Positions 22,348-33,689 are shown, numbered from the stretch's first letter. The stretch: DNA of 64,000 bases from Liquidambar formosana (GCA_039720395.1 CM077822.1:17563043-17627042); one strand, 5' to 3'. Made by a program: numbers and translations. Notes: generated by a model from the letters alone, not told the origin.

Positions 22348-22868
22348 TTAAGGACATGGCAGGATGCCTCCACCAGAACCACCACCAATTCCACCGCCGG
22401 CACCACCACCTAACCCGCCAGCACCACCACCTAACCCGCCAGCACCACCGTCTACACCACCCAAACCGCCAGCTCCACCAACTCCACCTAAACCACCTGC
22501 ACCACCCAAGCCGCCTAATCCACCAATCCCTCCGAGCCCACCCACACCGCCAACTCCACCGATCCCGCCACCAGCAACGCCACCAAGAGTCGGTAGCACG
22601 CCGGCAACACCAGCATAACCACCAATTCCGGCGAAGCCGCCAATGCCGCCATATTTGATGAAATTTTTCTCGTCTTCAACACCAGCTTCACCGCGTGCTT
22701 GTGGTGCATTTGCATGCAAAACTGCTTGGTCCTTGACACCAGCCTCATTAGCCGCCTTGGGTGCATTTGCATGCACTGCTTTTTGGTCATTGCGACCATT
22801 GCTACTAGGTACCGTACGTGATGTTGCATGCACTACTGCTAAAGCAAGCACCAAAACTACCCACCACT

Positions 22869-22875
<7 letters not shown>
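22348..22875 (-). CDS. Secreted glycine-rich protein with duplicated N-terminal motif
   Basis: A 175-aa protein starting at ATG 22875 (MAKWWVVLVLALAVVHATS, a signal peptide of about 19-21 residues). An upstream in-frame ATG at 22911 would add only MMRERERERERE, encoded by the GA repeat, and would mask the signal, so it is rejected as the start. Residues 33-70 hold two copies of a motif, (A)VHANAPKAANEAGVKDQ and VLHANAPQARGEAGVEDE. From about residue 78 (YGGIGGFAGIGGYAGV) to the end the chain is GGX repeats with Ala, Val, Ile and Leu, closing with ILPCP. It resembles hydrophobic plant cell-wall GRPs; no enzyme domain. Confidence 0.85.

Positions 22876-22910
<35 letters not shown>
22874..22910 (-). 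repeat. (GA)n repeat in the 5' leader of the glycine-rich gene
   Basis: About 17 GA units on the coding strand end at the start codon. GA-rich leaders bind GAGA-binding (BBR/BPC) factors in plants; whether this one does is inference. Confidence 0.8.
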
Positions 22911-22968
22911 ATCAAGGAACTAGAGTCTTTGACCTTGGTGCAGCTATGTTAGTGTTGCTTGATAAGCC

Positions 22969-22977
22969 TTTATAGAG
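22969..22977 (-). promoter_or_regulatory. TATA box of the minus-strand glycine-rich gene
   Basis: CTATAAAGG on the minus strand, about 95 bp before ATG 22875, with the GA tract in the intervening leader. Confidence 0.6.
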
Positions 22978-22979
22978 AA

Positions 22980-24229
22980 GATTTGAACCGTGGGGGACAG
23001 TTGCGGTTAGTAAAGGAGAGTCATAAATGGCAATGCAAACACTCTCGAGAAGAGAAACTCTTATCAATTTTGGATCAGAGTTAGTTGAATCAAAAGAAGA
23101 GAAATTCAAGGAAGTAATGTCACTTCATGGAATGCATGCCAAATGGCAGATACTGCTAGATGGGTTTGTCTTGTGACATGTTTACCTGGCTTACACATTA
23201 ATTGAGACCAAGCCAAATCTAGCTCACTAGCTGGTCCCTCGGTCCGATCCCCCCCTAGAATATCTAGCTAGGAGTATATAATATTTCTAAAGTAGCGCTG
23301 TATTAACTAGTTTCATGCTTTCATCAACTGGATTTATTGAAGCTAGGTTGATACTTAATGTAGCACTCACCTTTGAGGCAAAGGAGGTTATTTATTTATT
23401 TATTTATTTTTGTTGGGGATAAATTGCACTTTTTCTCTTTCAAGTTTAAACCGTTTTCACTTTTTTCTCTTATAGTTTAGAAACTACATTTTACCTGTTC
23501 CTTTTGACAGATTGTTAAGAAAAGTTAACAGAAATGTAAAATGACTATTAACCTGGCCCGCATGTCAAATATTAATAAAGTAAAAGGCTGAAAACGTAAA
23601 ATACAAAATAGAAGAATAGGAAACGCCACTAATTATTATTTTTTTTCATTAACACATCACTCAATAAACAAAATGATGCAGATTATGCATTGAAATCTGC
23701 ACTGTAATATTGCATATTTAAAAGGACAATGACCTCATGATCGATAGTTGCTTTTTTAGTATACAACTCATTTCGCTTCACTGAATTAAAATTTTAATAT
23801 TAAGAACTGTTAAGATGATTGGCCGCATACTTTCTTCTTCTTTCTTTCTTTCTTTCTTTTCTTTTTTTTTTTTTGAATATCAATGTTGAGAATTGTTATA
23901 AATGATTGATGTAAAACACGAGGCCTTAAAGTGTATATTTGCAGCAATTGGACCGTCAAAAGAATAAAAGAAAGATTTAAAGCCTAAATTAAATGGATTG
24001 TGGGAAAGTGTTGAGAGAACTTTACAATTTACATTAAAGGTTTTTAGTATCGAAATTGTGCGAAATTTGGTGGTCCGATTTAGGAAACAACAAAGAAATC
24101 AATCTCTTGAAGACGGCAAATTTTGGTCAAATTCCATCATTTAATGCCCCCAATTAAAACGCGTTTTTGTTGTTTTAAGATATTTTCCTTTAATAACTTC
24201 CAATTAATATTGAAGTCTTTTGGCTTCTT
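22980..24229. other. No gene recognised
   Basis: Contains a (TTTA)n tract (23390-23410) and a (TTTC)n tract (23838-23860). A stretch at 23414-23540 ('gataaattgcactttttc...') resembles the ends of common plant TIR elements, but no partner was found. Confidence 0.45.
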
Positions 24230-24261
24230 TTTTGGGTAAACTACAAGAAATCCTTCAAATG

Positions 24262-24594
24262 TTTGGTTTCATTTTTTGGGTAAATTACAAGAACCCCTTA
24301 ATATTTGGCCCTTTTTCACGGGTCAGGCTATGGTACATAATGCCCTTAAAGAAAATGGTTGCAATGTACCCCAGACAACAAAGAAATTTAGCAATTGGTG
24401 CCACTATTAATCACCGTTTGTGAAATTAAAGATTGTTACGAGACATTATTCCGTCTAATTCCATGAAAAAAATTAACAGTGATGCTAATTGCTAAATTTT
24501 AAAACTGTTTGAGGGCACATTGGAACCATTTTTTTCTTTAGGAATCTTATGTGAAAAAGGGTAGAACAATAAGGAGGTTTCTTGTAATTTACCC
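24262..24594. mobile_element. MITE with GGGTAAATTACAAGAA termini
   Basis: Left TTTTGGGTAAATTACAAGAA and right TTCTTGTAATTTACCC are inverse. CCCTTTTTCAC near 24310 pairs with GTGAAAAAGGG at 24552. The left 32 bp (24230-24261) are a diverged tandem copy of the left terminus. The same family occurs at 31037. Confidence 0.65.
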
Positions 24595-25303
24595 TTCTTT
24601 TTTGGGAGTCTAAATTAAAAGATTCTATGCTAAGTAGGATTTTTCCTTTTTCGTTTTTTTGTTTTTGTTTTTGTTTTTTCTGGAATTTTTTTTTTAAAAA
24701 ATTATTGTCTAATTACTAGTTTCCTTTCACAATTTTTTTCTTTGTTTGTTTTGTTTTTTTTTGTTCTCTTAGTTCTATCACTCTATAAATAAATAGGCTT
24801 TTGACCCTTCATTCACTATTATTAATAAAGTTTCAGAGTTCTAGTTTGTTCTTGTTTTCAAGAAGACCATGCTCTTCTTAATAACCGTTACACAATTTAT
24901 TTTTGAAAGAACCCCTTCGTTTTTTTTTAACGAGCAGTGCACCCGTGCAATGCATGGTATAAAATAAAATAAAAATTAATATTCAAAAATGAAAAAAAAA
25001 AAATGGCTCTAATGATATTTCTTTAAATCAAGTGTACAAAAAAACCACAAAAATACATAAAAACATGAGAAAGCGACTAAGCGGTTGAACTATTGAAAAA
25101 TAGATAAATAGATTGATGTACGTGGTTGTTTCAACTTTCAAGAGTCGCAAGTCACAATTCCAATGTCACTTTGTGACTGCTAATAATGCTTCACTAATTA
25201 AGTCGATGAATTGCATAATCTAAAGAATGATTGGGATTTGAAACAGGGAGCATTGAACTCAAGAAGAAGTTGAACAAATATTGCAAAGACCTATAGAGAG
25301 AAT
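24595..25303. other. No gene recognised; possible Helitron terminus
   Basis: GC-rich hairpin sequence at 24939-24957 (GTGCACCCGTGCAATGCAT) looks like a Helitron 3' end on the minus strand, but the terminal tetranucleotide is CTCG, not CTAG, and the other end was not found. Confidence 0.35.
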
Positions 25304-26021
25304 TAGGGCTGCAACTTGGGCAGGTTGAGAGGTTATCCCAAGCTCAACCCTAAGTGTAAAACCCTCAACCCAATCCCAACCCAACCCATTCTTCAGGTTG
25401 AGAGTCTTAGCCCATGCTCAACCCATGCTTGGGTTGGGCGGACTCAAGCTAGGCACGGGTTACATGAGTTGAACAAGATTAGGTCAGGTTGAATGGGTTT
25501 AGACCTAGTTAAGCAAGATTGTTTGAAAATAATAAATAAATAAAACTTCTTTAAGAATTTTTTTTTTTAAAAAGAAAAAGAAAAAGAAAAAGAAAAAAGA
25601 GAAACCATCTGAATAAAAATGCATTATTACAGATGCACACAAATTTCAATTATCTCAATTCTATTAATTAACCTAGAATTCATGCCAATTTGAAAAATAA
25701 TTTTTTTAGCCAAAAAAATTTGATGATGAAAGCATCAAAATAATTTTAAAAAATTTAAAGAATTCAAAATATTAGCATATATATAATTGAGTACATAAGC
25801 AATCATGTTAAAAGACATTATTCAATATATTTTAAAAATTATATATTATATAGGCTCGGTTTGGGTTAGCCGACCCCTCTTCGCCCAACCCAAATTGAAA
25901 CCGGGTTGAGATTTTTCAACCCAATCCCAACCCAATGCAAGGAAGGCTATTGCACAAGCTTGTCAGTTGATTAGGTTGGGTTCGAGTTGGACAGGTTCAA
26001 CCCACCCAAATTGAAACCCTA
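25304..26021. mobile_element. Non-autonomous hAT element 1, 718 bp
   Basis: Termini TAGGGCTGCAACTTGGGC and CCCAAATTGAAACCCTA. Flanks GAGAGAAT (25296-25303) and GTGAGAAT (26022-26029) match at 7 of 8. Many subterminal copies of CAACCCAA/TTGGGTTG flank an AT-rich core, the layout of Ac/Ds-type elements whose transposase binds subterminal repeats. No transposase frame. Confidence 0.75.
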
Positions 26022-26189
26022 GTGAGAATGGGAAGAGATAGAGCATGTCATGTGGTGGCAGACTGGCTTTTATATGTATTAATTAAGGAGTCTAATTCAT
26101 AAATGACAAAAATTTATGGATACACACATTGTTTTTAGGATTTATGAATAACGGCTCAAAATTAAAGTTGGAAACGGTAAGTTTAAAGG

Positions 26190-26445
26190 TTGGATTTGGA
26201 TTTGCTCAAGTTGGACACTTTAAATGGACGCTCAAGTTGATGTTGGATGTGTGCCATGTGGCGCATCCATTCTTTCAATGGTTGAGATGATAAGGAATCA
26301 AGAATAATTTGTATTTGTTGGTATATATGATGTAAAATTTTGTGCCATCTCAGCCGTTGAAAGAATGGTTACACCACATGGCACACATCCAACGTCAACT
26401 TGAGCGTCCATTTAAAGTGTCCAACTTGAGCAAATCCAAATCCAA
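26190..26445. mobile_element. Foldback MITE with perfect 9-bp target duplication
   Basis: Starts TTGGATTTGGATTTGCTCAA and ends with its inverse. Arms of about 100 bp pair nearly throughout. GTTTAAAGG flanks both sides exactly (26181-26189 and 26446-26454), the Mutator target-site size. Non-coding. Confidence 0.85.
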
Positions 26446-26965
26446 GTTTAAAGGTCTTAATTTGTTGACCTTTGGAGTTTACTAGTTTAGAGACTAAATT
26501 TATATATGAATATATAAAAACTATGGGGAAGCGTATTTATGTAGAATATATAAATATATGCTATATTTATAGAACATCAAAAGAGTAATAAAAGGGTCTC
26601 ATGAATCCGTAACTAACATGCATCCTCACGTTTGGCTAAAAATTAATTACCGGTTCGGTGGTTCCATAATTATATAAATCTGAATTTATTTCATAATAGA
26701 TTGTAACGGTTGGGAATTGAATAATTTAATAGAGAGAGAGATTTGATATATATGGGGAGAGAGATTTAATAGGGGAATTAATTTTTACTATCATTAGAAG
26801 AAACACAAGACGGATGATAAGCAAACTAAAAGACATATTATATGGAGAAAGAGATTTAATAGGGATTGGAGAGAGATTTAATGGGAATGAATTAATATCA
26901 AGGAACTGTAACCGAAAGAGATGGAGAAGGAAAATATTATTAGATGACATGGAGATTTATTTATT
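26446..26965. other. No gene recognised
   Basis: AT-rich, with several copies of 'gagagatttaat' at 26730-26885. Confidence 0.5.
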
Positions 26966-29900
26966 TTTGGGGAAATATGCCAAAAGTCCACTTTTGGCAT
27001 AAGGGTCCAGCCAACAGTCCCAATATATTTCTTTTACTGCTCCAAGTCCTAAGCTACCCTCAAACGACCACGTTCAGTCCCAAGAAATTCTCGCAAATAC
27101 CATTCATACCCTCCCATTCAAATATGGTAAGCAATTAAGGGAATTCTCCACTGGTGATTCCTGATTTTTCTCCTTCTTTAATGATCCGAATAACGGTTTC
27201 CTTATTTGTGATGTTGTCCAACGATTTTCTCCACCTGTTCAAATTTGAATTTGATAAGTTTTCATGTTCGGGTTGTATTATATGCTAGAATATCGTGAGG
27301 CTGCCCAACGTCGCATATCATCTTCTTCATTGATACCAAGTATGTGTTTTGCATTTAGTTTAGTCGAAACCCATTTTTGATTTATTAATCGTTCAAATTG
27401 GGGTCTTCATCACGTTTTATACTTATAAAACATGCACCAGTTTTCACATGGAAAATGCATCTTAGACAAGTGTTTTTTCATACATGTTTCATCATTTTAA
27501 GGCATTATAGGTTAGCCCCTGTTTTTTGTATAACAAAGGGTTGTGTAGAATATTCAAAACTATCTGACGGGTCACTGTTTACCATTCCACTGTAAAGGTT
27601 TTTGTTCTGCCTCTATTTTCCTTCATTTTTTCTTAAGCTGCTCAATTTTTGAGAACGATTAGGTATGCCACTGTTTTTAATATAGCAAGGATCTGTGTAG
27701 AAAATCAGAACTTTACGACGAGTCACTTTCTCCCCCATTCCACTGATTTATGATTGTTCTGGTTTATTATGCAGTGTTTTGCGTTGGACCAAAATGGTTA
27801 TGCTAGTGTACAAATATCAGTGCATCAACTGCTATTTTCTGCGCATCACCCACTTCGTGTTTCTATGGTTTAGTCCAATTCGTGTGTTCCGCTAGCATCA
27901 ATCATGTAGACGTCTCTGTCCAAGTAACCATGCAACAATAATGTTTTCACAACTAATTAAACAGTTACGAAGAATAAATCACCACTAACTATTCATGTAA
28001 AATTTTCAAGACGCACAACGCCATGCTGGATATTGTAATCACCACTAACAGATACACGAGCTATGCTTAACCAACATTAATCAGTTACACCGTTCAAGGA
28101 ACTGATTACTTGAGTTGTGCCAAACCAACATTAATCAGTTCAAGTAATTGATTACTTAAGCCACCAAATCACCACTTGCAATCACATGAGCCATGCTAAA
28201 CCAACATCAATTAGTTACAATCTTCAGTAACTGATTACAAATAGCATGTTATTCATCCAAAAGTTTATAAATGAACAAGCCACCGTTTTCATCTCAAAAT
28301 CCCCAACTTTTATACTAGAATAAATCTACAAATTTGGAAAAAGACTTGAAACATTGCAGATAAAAGTTTAATAAGAACCCACCTTTTTGTACATTAAAAA
28401 CCCCAACCTTGAAGAGTTACACAATACTTATGAAGAGTTATATGAACTGTTCCAAAACGCCATTAATCAATTGCAACCTTCAAGTAATTGAATACAAAAT
28501 GGCAGGTAACTGATCCTTATCTAAAAAACTGACCAAGCCACTGTTCTAATCTAAAAACCCCAAATTTGATAATACCCTAAAACAACAAATACAAAATTTA
28601 GTATAACAATACAAAAATTCTGTATAAAAAGACTCCCTTTTTATCGAACATATAGTCTCCCCTATAAAACCACGTCCATGACTTCAAGAGGGTTCGGAAA
28701 TCCTAGAAATAGTTACATGAACCCTTTCAATTTCAGAATAAACCAGAACAAACTGGTGAGTATAGAAACATAACTCGATAAAAAGGGAAAATCTTATGTT
28801 TTTTGGCCATCTATTCTCGGTTTTGTTGTAAAATGAAAGCCTTTTGAGTCAACGCTCGATGTGCGCTATCGCAGTTGTGCTTGACCCTCGCCTGTTATCC
28901 TCTACGCTGGAAGGGGGAGGGAACTATGAATGGTTGAGTTCCCGTTTCAATCTAAAATATCACTTACAAAAATATCGGAGTTGGGTAGAGATATCCCAAG
29001 ATTGTCAACGTTTTTTTGTGTGCAAATCATGTTTCCGTGTTTGTCGTGGAATCAATTCTTGTGCTATTTTAGACATCTTGTGCTAATCATATGGGAAGGG
29101 CTTTTTTGTCATGCTATGTCGATATGGACTCATGGCTGGATGTGTTTTTATAAAGACACCTATGACTGCACAAGTCCACCTTTTTGGACGTGAGCCCAAA
29201 CACCCCTTTATTTTTTATTGCCTTTATGTGAATTTTTTAGGTTGACATAGCTGAACGGTAGAGTTTTAAGTTCAATGAGGCTATCCACCTTTGCGCCACA
29301 TGAAGAAGTGAGAAAATGGCTTGTATGTTACTTTTTATAATAGAGGATGGGCATGTGATGCATGTTATGGGGAATGTGAAAAAGAGGATCGGATCCTTGC
29401 AGAGGGCTTGGGCTAGTGACATCTAAACGTGGGAATTCATGCATTTCTTTGGAATATATTAGTAGGAATTGAATGAGAAATTTTTAATTATAGCAATCGG
29501 TTACACCTATTGTGATATTATGTCACTATTACACAATTGTGATATTATGTAATTATTTTATAATAAAATTCATTGATTTACAATATAATAGAAAACTGAT
29601 ATTTGCATCACAAAACAAGGGAGTGAAAACGGAAAAAATCATAATAAAAATGGGGAATCACATTGATTGTTTGCCATATTAGTCAATGCATTAATATGGT
29701 AAACTATCACAACAAAAATGGCAAAAATCAGTTGATTTACAATAAAATTAAAAAAATATATATATAACTTGCATTAGAAAACATGGGAGAAAAAAAGGAA
29801 AAAAAATCGCAGCAAAAATTGGGGGGAATTACTTTGATTGCTTACCATATCAGTTGAGATGGGCAAAGCTGGTATTTGCGAAAAAGGATCAGCCAAACGT

Positions 29901-30135
29901 TACCGTTTGAGCTTCAATATGGACCTGTGGGGCTGTAGGAAGAAAAAAATAGTACTGAGATTGGAGACAACAATTTCAAACCCAACCAATCTCAGCCCTC
30001 TAATTTCAACTCTCTTCACTGTATCGCTCATCGCACGGTAACTTTACGGTGCATTTAAAGTAACTAAATGCACCAAATCCAAATCCACTGGCTTCATGAT
30101 TTTCTCATAATGGACTTTTGGCATATTTCCCCAAA
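26966..30135. mobile_element. Candidate 3.2-kb TIR DNA transposon without readable transposase
   Basis: A 25-bp perfect inverted pair frames the region: 26966-26990 (TTTGGGGAAATATGCCAAAA plus GTCCA) and 30111-30135. A clear target duplication was not found next to these ends. Inside, 27900-28520 repeats 'cagttac...aagtaactgattac' and 'gccatgctaaaccaacat' motifs several times. No long frame or transposase motif is seen. It may be a non-autonomous MULE or a larger derivative. The flanking genes are not part of it. Confidence 0.5.
27900..28520. repeat. Interspersed short repeats inside the TIR element
   Basis: At least four variants of 'ccaacattaatcagtta' alternate with 'caagtaactgattac', in both orientations, forming a degenerate subterminal-like array of about 0.6 kb. 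Confidence 0.5.
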
Positions 30136-30279
30136 TAATTAAGAGTACATTAAAAAATTAATTTAATATATGAATTTATTAATTATAAATTAACCATAAT
30201 TTAATATAGTAAGCATTAAATATATTGATAGGTTACAATTGTCAAATTGCTCATGAATCTTTATGAGCTGAGGTGCCTC

Positions 30280-30299
30280 AATATATATATATATATATA
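30280..30299 (+). promoter_or_regulatory. TA-rich promoter element of the defensin-like gene
   Basis: A run of TATATA ends about 65 bp before ATG 30365 and could serve as the TATA box. Confidence 0.4.
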
Positions 30300-30364
30300 C
30301 CACCATTATGCATTCCTAACCTTCACTTACAACACCACCACTCCAACAAGAAACAGAAAAGAAA

Positions 30365-30900
30365 ATGGCTACTGGGCATCTTTCTTCCATTGCTAAGATA
30401 TTACTAGTGGCTGCTATATTTGCTCTGGTCCTCTTCTCACTGGGTAAGTAGCTAGAAGCAGAAAAATCAATGGGCTAGCTAGTTTCATTTTCCTATTAGT
30501 ACTTAAATTCAGCCTGTATATATTTCTAATTTTTCTTCTACTTTCATGCAACCCTGTCTTATCATTTTTATCAAAAGCATTATAATAACATGGTCATAAG
30601 ATCTTGAAACTTGGCCAGTCTACTACAAACTGGATTGGCTACTCATTTGGGGTGAAATGAATTTCAGGTTGCATCACGCAAGCACAAACTTCACATCTCT
30701 CTCTCTTTCTGTTATGATGTGTGTGGTTTTTTTTTTTTTTTTTAAAATACACAATTGGTGTCATTGCAGGGGAGGCTGAGTATGTTTGCCAGGGAAAATG
30801 CGAAGACATTCCAGAATGCGAGAAGTCGTGCCATAGTTGGGGCTTCAACGGAGGGAGCTGTATGCCACCATTGTATCAATATTGTTGCTGCCTTAAGTGA
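30365..30900 (+). CDS. Defensin-like cysteine-rich secreted peptide, two exons
   Basis: Exon 1 is 30365-30443, intron 30444-30769 (GTAAGT...TTGCAG, phase 1), exon 2 30770-30900. The product has 69 aa. Residues 1-28 are a signal peptide (KILLVAAIFALVLFSLG core), and the mature peptide starts near EAEYVCQGKC. Eight cysteines lie at 33, 37, 43, 47, 57, 65, 66 and 67, with a gamma-core-like GGSC and a terminal CCC. An intron right after the signal-peptide codons is the hallmark of plant DEFL genes. It likely acts outside the cell in defence or signalling. The C-terminal CCC spacing is unusual against the common C-x-C ending, so it may be an LCR-type subfamily. AATAAA at 30948-30953 is a candidate polyadenylation signal. 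The exon-1 frame runs into a stop 2 codons inside the intron, so the splice is required. Confidence 0.82.
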
Positions 30901-30937
30901 TAGCTTTCATGCTGCTTTAAGTGATAGCTTTCATGCT
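30891..30937 (+). repeat. 23-bp tandem duplication across the stop codon of the defensin-like gene
   Basis: The unit TTAAGTGATAGCTTTCATGC (plus 3 nt) occurs twice in succession. The first copy contains the TGA stop at 30898, so the duplication lies mainly in the 3' UTR. Confidence 0.75.
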
Positions 30938-31036
30938 GCTTCCAATGAATAAAATTAAATAAGAAATTAAATAAAATTATATATTGCCCTGTCTTCATTG
31001 TCTTTGCCTATCAACCAAAAATAAAATAAAATAAAT

Positions 31037-31325
31037 GGTAAATTATAAGAAATTCTCAGAAAGTTTGGTCATTTTTCACGCAATCCCTTAACAAAAAAAA
31101 AAGGGTTGCAATGTTAACCTAGACAATTTACACATTTAGCAATTAATTAGCACCTGTGTTAGTTGTTATACATAGAATTACGGCGGAAAAACGTTATGAC
31201 GATTAACAGAAGCACCGATTGCGAAATAATCTAAGAACACTCATTACAAACTTTTTTTTTTTTGTTTTTTAATGGAATTACATAAAAAAAAATGCTAAAC
31301 ATTAGGAGGTTTCTTGTAAATTCGT
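31037..31325. mobile_element. MITE related to the element at 24262
   Basis: Left GGTAAATTATAAGAAATTCT and right GAGGTTTCTTGTAAATTC are inverse and degenerate. Internal TCATTTTTCACGCAATCC and GGGTTGCAATG match the 24262 element at corresponding places. Confidence 0.55.
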
Positions 31326-32160
31326 AATTCAAACAAACGAAAAAAAAGACCAATATATAGTATGAACTATGAAATTGCCCCAGCGGCGATCTCTGGACAA
31401 GATGGCCACATGTCTTGGCCTTATTCAATGCTTGATTAACTAGAACCATTCTTGAATTTGGATGGATTATTATTTGACGGAGTAATTGTGGTGAACATGA
31501 CAATCAGGCCAGAAGGGTGGGGGGATGGGGGATGGTGCACAACTGCACATGACATGATTATGAGTGCGGTGGACAAAATTCACATGTTTTTTAGCAGTCA
31601 AATTCAAGGCTTTTTTTTTTTATTTTTTTTAATGCACCAATTTAAGCCTTTTAGAGATTGCAAATGTGGATCCCCTTTTTGCTGCCAAAATTAAGTGCTT
31701 TTGAAAATTACAAACTGTGTTTTAACCCTAACTTGGCATGACTCATGTTTCAATAAAAAAAAGAATTCTTTAACGACTTACCTGAGACATCTCATACTCA
31801 CACAAATAATTATAATTGTAAAATTGAAAAAATGAAATTTGGGGAATACATCCAGAGAAGCAGAGCCTAACCATTCAACCAATTAACTCTGTAGGGATAA
31901 GTTTATTTTAATTATTAATCAGATTTGAAGTAGACAATGACTTCACTCGTGCACAGAATATTAATCAAGGGGTAGCCAACAGACCCGGAATACTAGCTCC
32001 CACTTTATCCGTACCACAAAAATGCAGAAATGTTCTGTGTGTTTGACACATCCCTTCAAGGACTGACCAAAGATGAAGACCCATTTATGAAGGATCCAAC
32101 TGTTTTTGCCCAAATTAAAGAGATTGAAATACCCACGAGAAGAAACGAAGCACAGAGAAG
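31326..32160. other. No gene recognised; upstream region of the LEA-like gene
   Basis: AT-rich. A 64-codon open stretch at 32030-32160 overlaps the start of the LEA-like gene in another frame and has no domain. Confidence 0.45.
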
Positions 32161-33119
32161 ATGGCAAGCTCGAAACTTTCTACAAGGCTTTCCAAACTCC
32201 TTCTTGAGGGAGGAGCAACATTGAGAACCACTTGGAGCTCTAGGCCTTTTGTCACTGCTGCCACAAGACCTTTACAGGTGAGTTATTTTTTTTATCCCAT
32301 TTTAGGCAATTATTGCAAGAATCACATTGTAAAAAATAAAAAACAAAAAAATCTATACAAATTGAATAAGAAAGAGACAGTTTCGACACTCAAAATTGCA
32401 TTTTTTTTTACTTTGAAACGAATGCTAAAAATAACGTGCGAATCTTTGCATTTTTGCATGCTTTTAATAAAAAATTCGCTTGAGTTTATTTTGTTTTGAA
32501 ACAAATGATAAATAAAAATTATAACAAAAATAAAAAATGCTAAATTTTATTATAAAAACATACAAAAATGCATTTATTTTTTTGTACTTTGATCAGGCTA
32601 AAAGTGATAAAGAGATTGAAGAAACATGTGAGAAGGTGACTCAAGCAGCGGACGCAGTTAAAGAAGGGGCAAAAGAAGTGAGGAAGACCACCGAATTCGT
32701 TAGAGACATGGCCTCCTCCACTGCCAAAAATGTAACACCCATAACTATATATATATAATCTATATATATATATAATAATAGTTTACACATAGTAATTGCC
32801 TAGCTTGGTCTGGCAATTGGTTGCATTTTTTTTGGGAATAACAGATTGGTCCGGCTATGAACAAATAATTACATATCGGTACGAATTATTAACCAGTCCA
32901 ATCTGTAATTCCCCCCTCCCTCCTCCTCCCCCTTCCTTTTTTCTTATTTTTTCTAGCTTATTAACAAGTACCTGTGCATGTTAATGGGGAGCTCAGGTGA
33001 CCAAAATGACAAAAGCTGTGACTGAAAAAGTATCTGATACGGCGGAGACTATTACAGAGAAAGCAATCGAGGCCACCACCGAGGCAATCAAGGACAAAGT
33101 TGCTGGCAAGAAGTCTTAG
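32161..33119 (+). CDS. LEA-like protein with N-terminal organelle-type presequence, three exons
   Basis: Exons 32161-32277, 32597-32731 and 32997-33119 (introns GTGAGT...GATCAG and GTAACA...GCTCAG, all phase 0) give 124 aa. Residues 1-39 (MASSKLSTRLSKLLLEGGAT...) are rich in Ser, Thr, Arg and Leu with almost no acid, like a mitochondrial or plastid presequence. Residues 40-124 are Lys/Glu/Ala/Thr repeats (KVTQAADAVKEGAKEVRKTT; KVSDTAETITEKAIEATTEA) with 11-residue periodicity, as in group 3 (LEA_4-type) proteins that fold into amphipathic helices on drying. It resembles small LEA-family proteins of Arabidopsis, but I do not assign a symbol. Splice sites are canonical and the frame is open throughout. 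Confidence 0.82.
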
Positions 33120-33300
33120 GAAATTTTTACCTATCAAAAACATATCAAAGAAAATATTGGTGCATGATGAACATCAGGAGCAAATGCTTCTTTCTTTTTT
33201 TCTCTCTGGCAACACTCGTTTTGGACCTGTAAACACAAGAATTAATGATTATTTTTATTTAATCAATAGCCTTGACATGCATAGGGTGCGCATTTTGATT

Positions 33301-33320
33301 TTTTTTTTTTTTTTTTTTTT
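33301..33320 (+). repeat. Poly-T tract
   Basis: About 22 T downstream of the LEA-like gene, followed by a G-rich stretch. Confidence 0.7.
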
Positions 33321-33409
33321 GTCTTTTTCGGGGGGAGGGGGTATAATAGGTATGATCTGGCGGGTTTTTTTTTCTTGCTGTACTAGGGGCTGTTTAGTTG
33401 TTTTAGTGT

Positions 33410-33689
33410 ACTCCTTTCGTCTTACAAAGATAGGTCATTTTTATAATTTTTCTATCCCAAAATACTTGTCCATTTTGAAAATTCAAATCATTACTTTTTT
33501 GTACTTTCTTAAAATATTTTTTGCTATTTCAATAATTACTTTCAACATAAAATCCAACAGGAGATAGAAAATGGTACTTTTGGAACAATTGAGTTTAATA
33601 AATGAGAACGGAGAAGCTAATGTAATGATGATTTTTATTAAATTAGCTGCATGTTTTGTCAAACTTGACTTATCTTTATAGGACAGATT
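33410..33689. mobile_element. Diverged Stowaway-like MITE, right end disturbed
   Basis: Left TACTCCTTTCGTCTTACAAA and right TTGACTTATCTTTATAGGACAG are inverse in part. The distal right repeat is degenerate, and a LINE fragment was inserted at this end. Confidence 0.5.

Noticed and set aside
22338..22658. Plus-strand Pro/His-rich frames opposite the minus-strand glycine-rich gene
   Set aside because: Antisense of GGX repeats reads as Pro- or His-rich; no promoter or signal on that strand.
24935..24960. Helitron-like 3' terminus
   Set aside because: The hairpin is plausible but the terminal CTRR is CTCG and no 5' end was located, so it was not called as an element.
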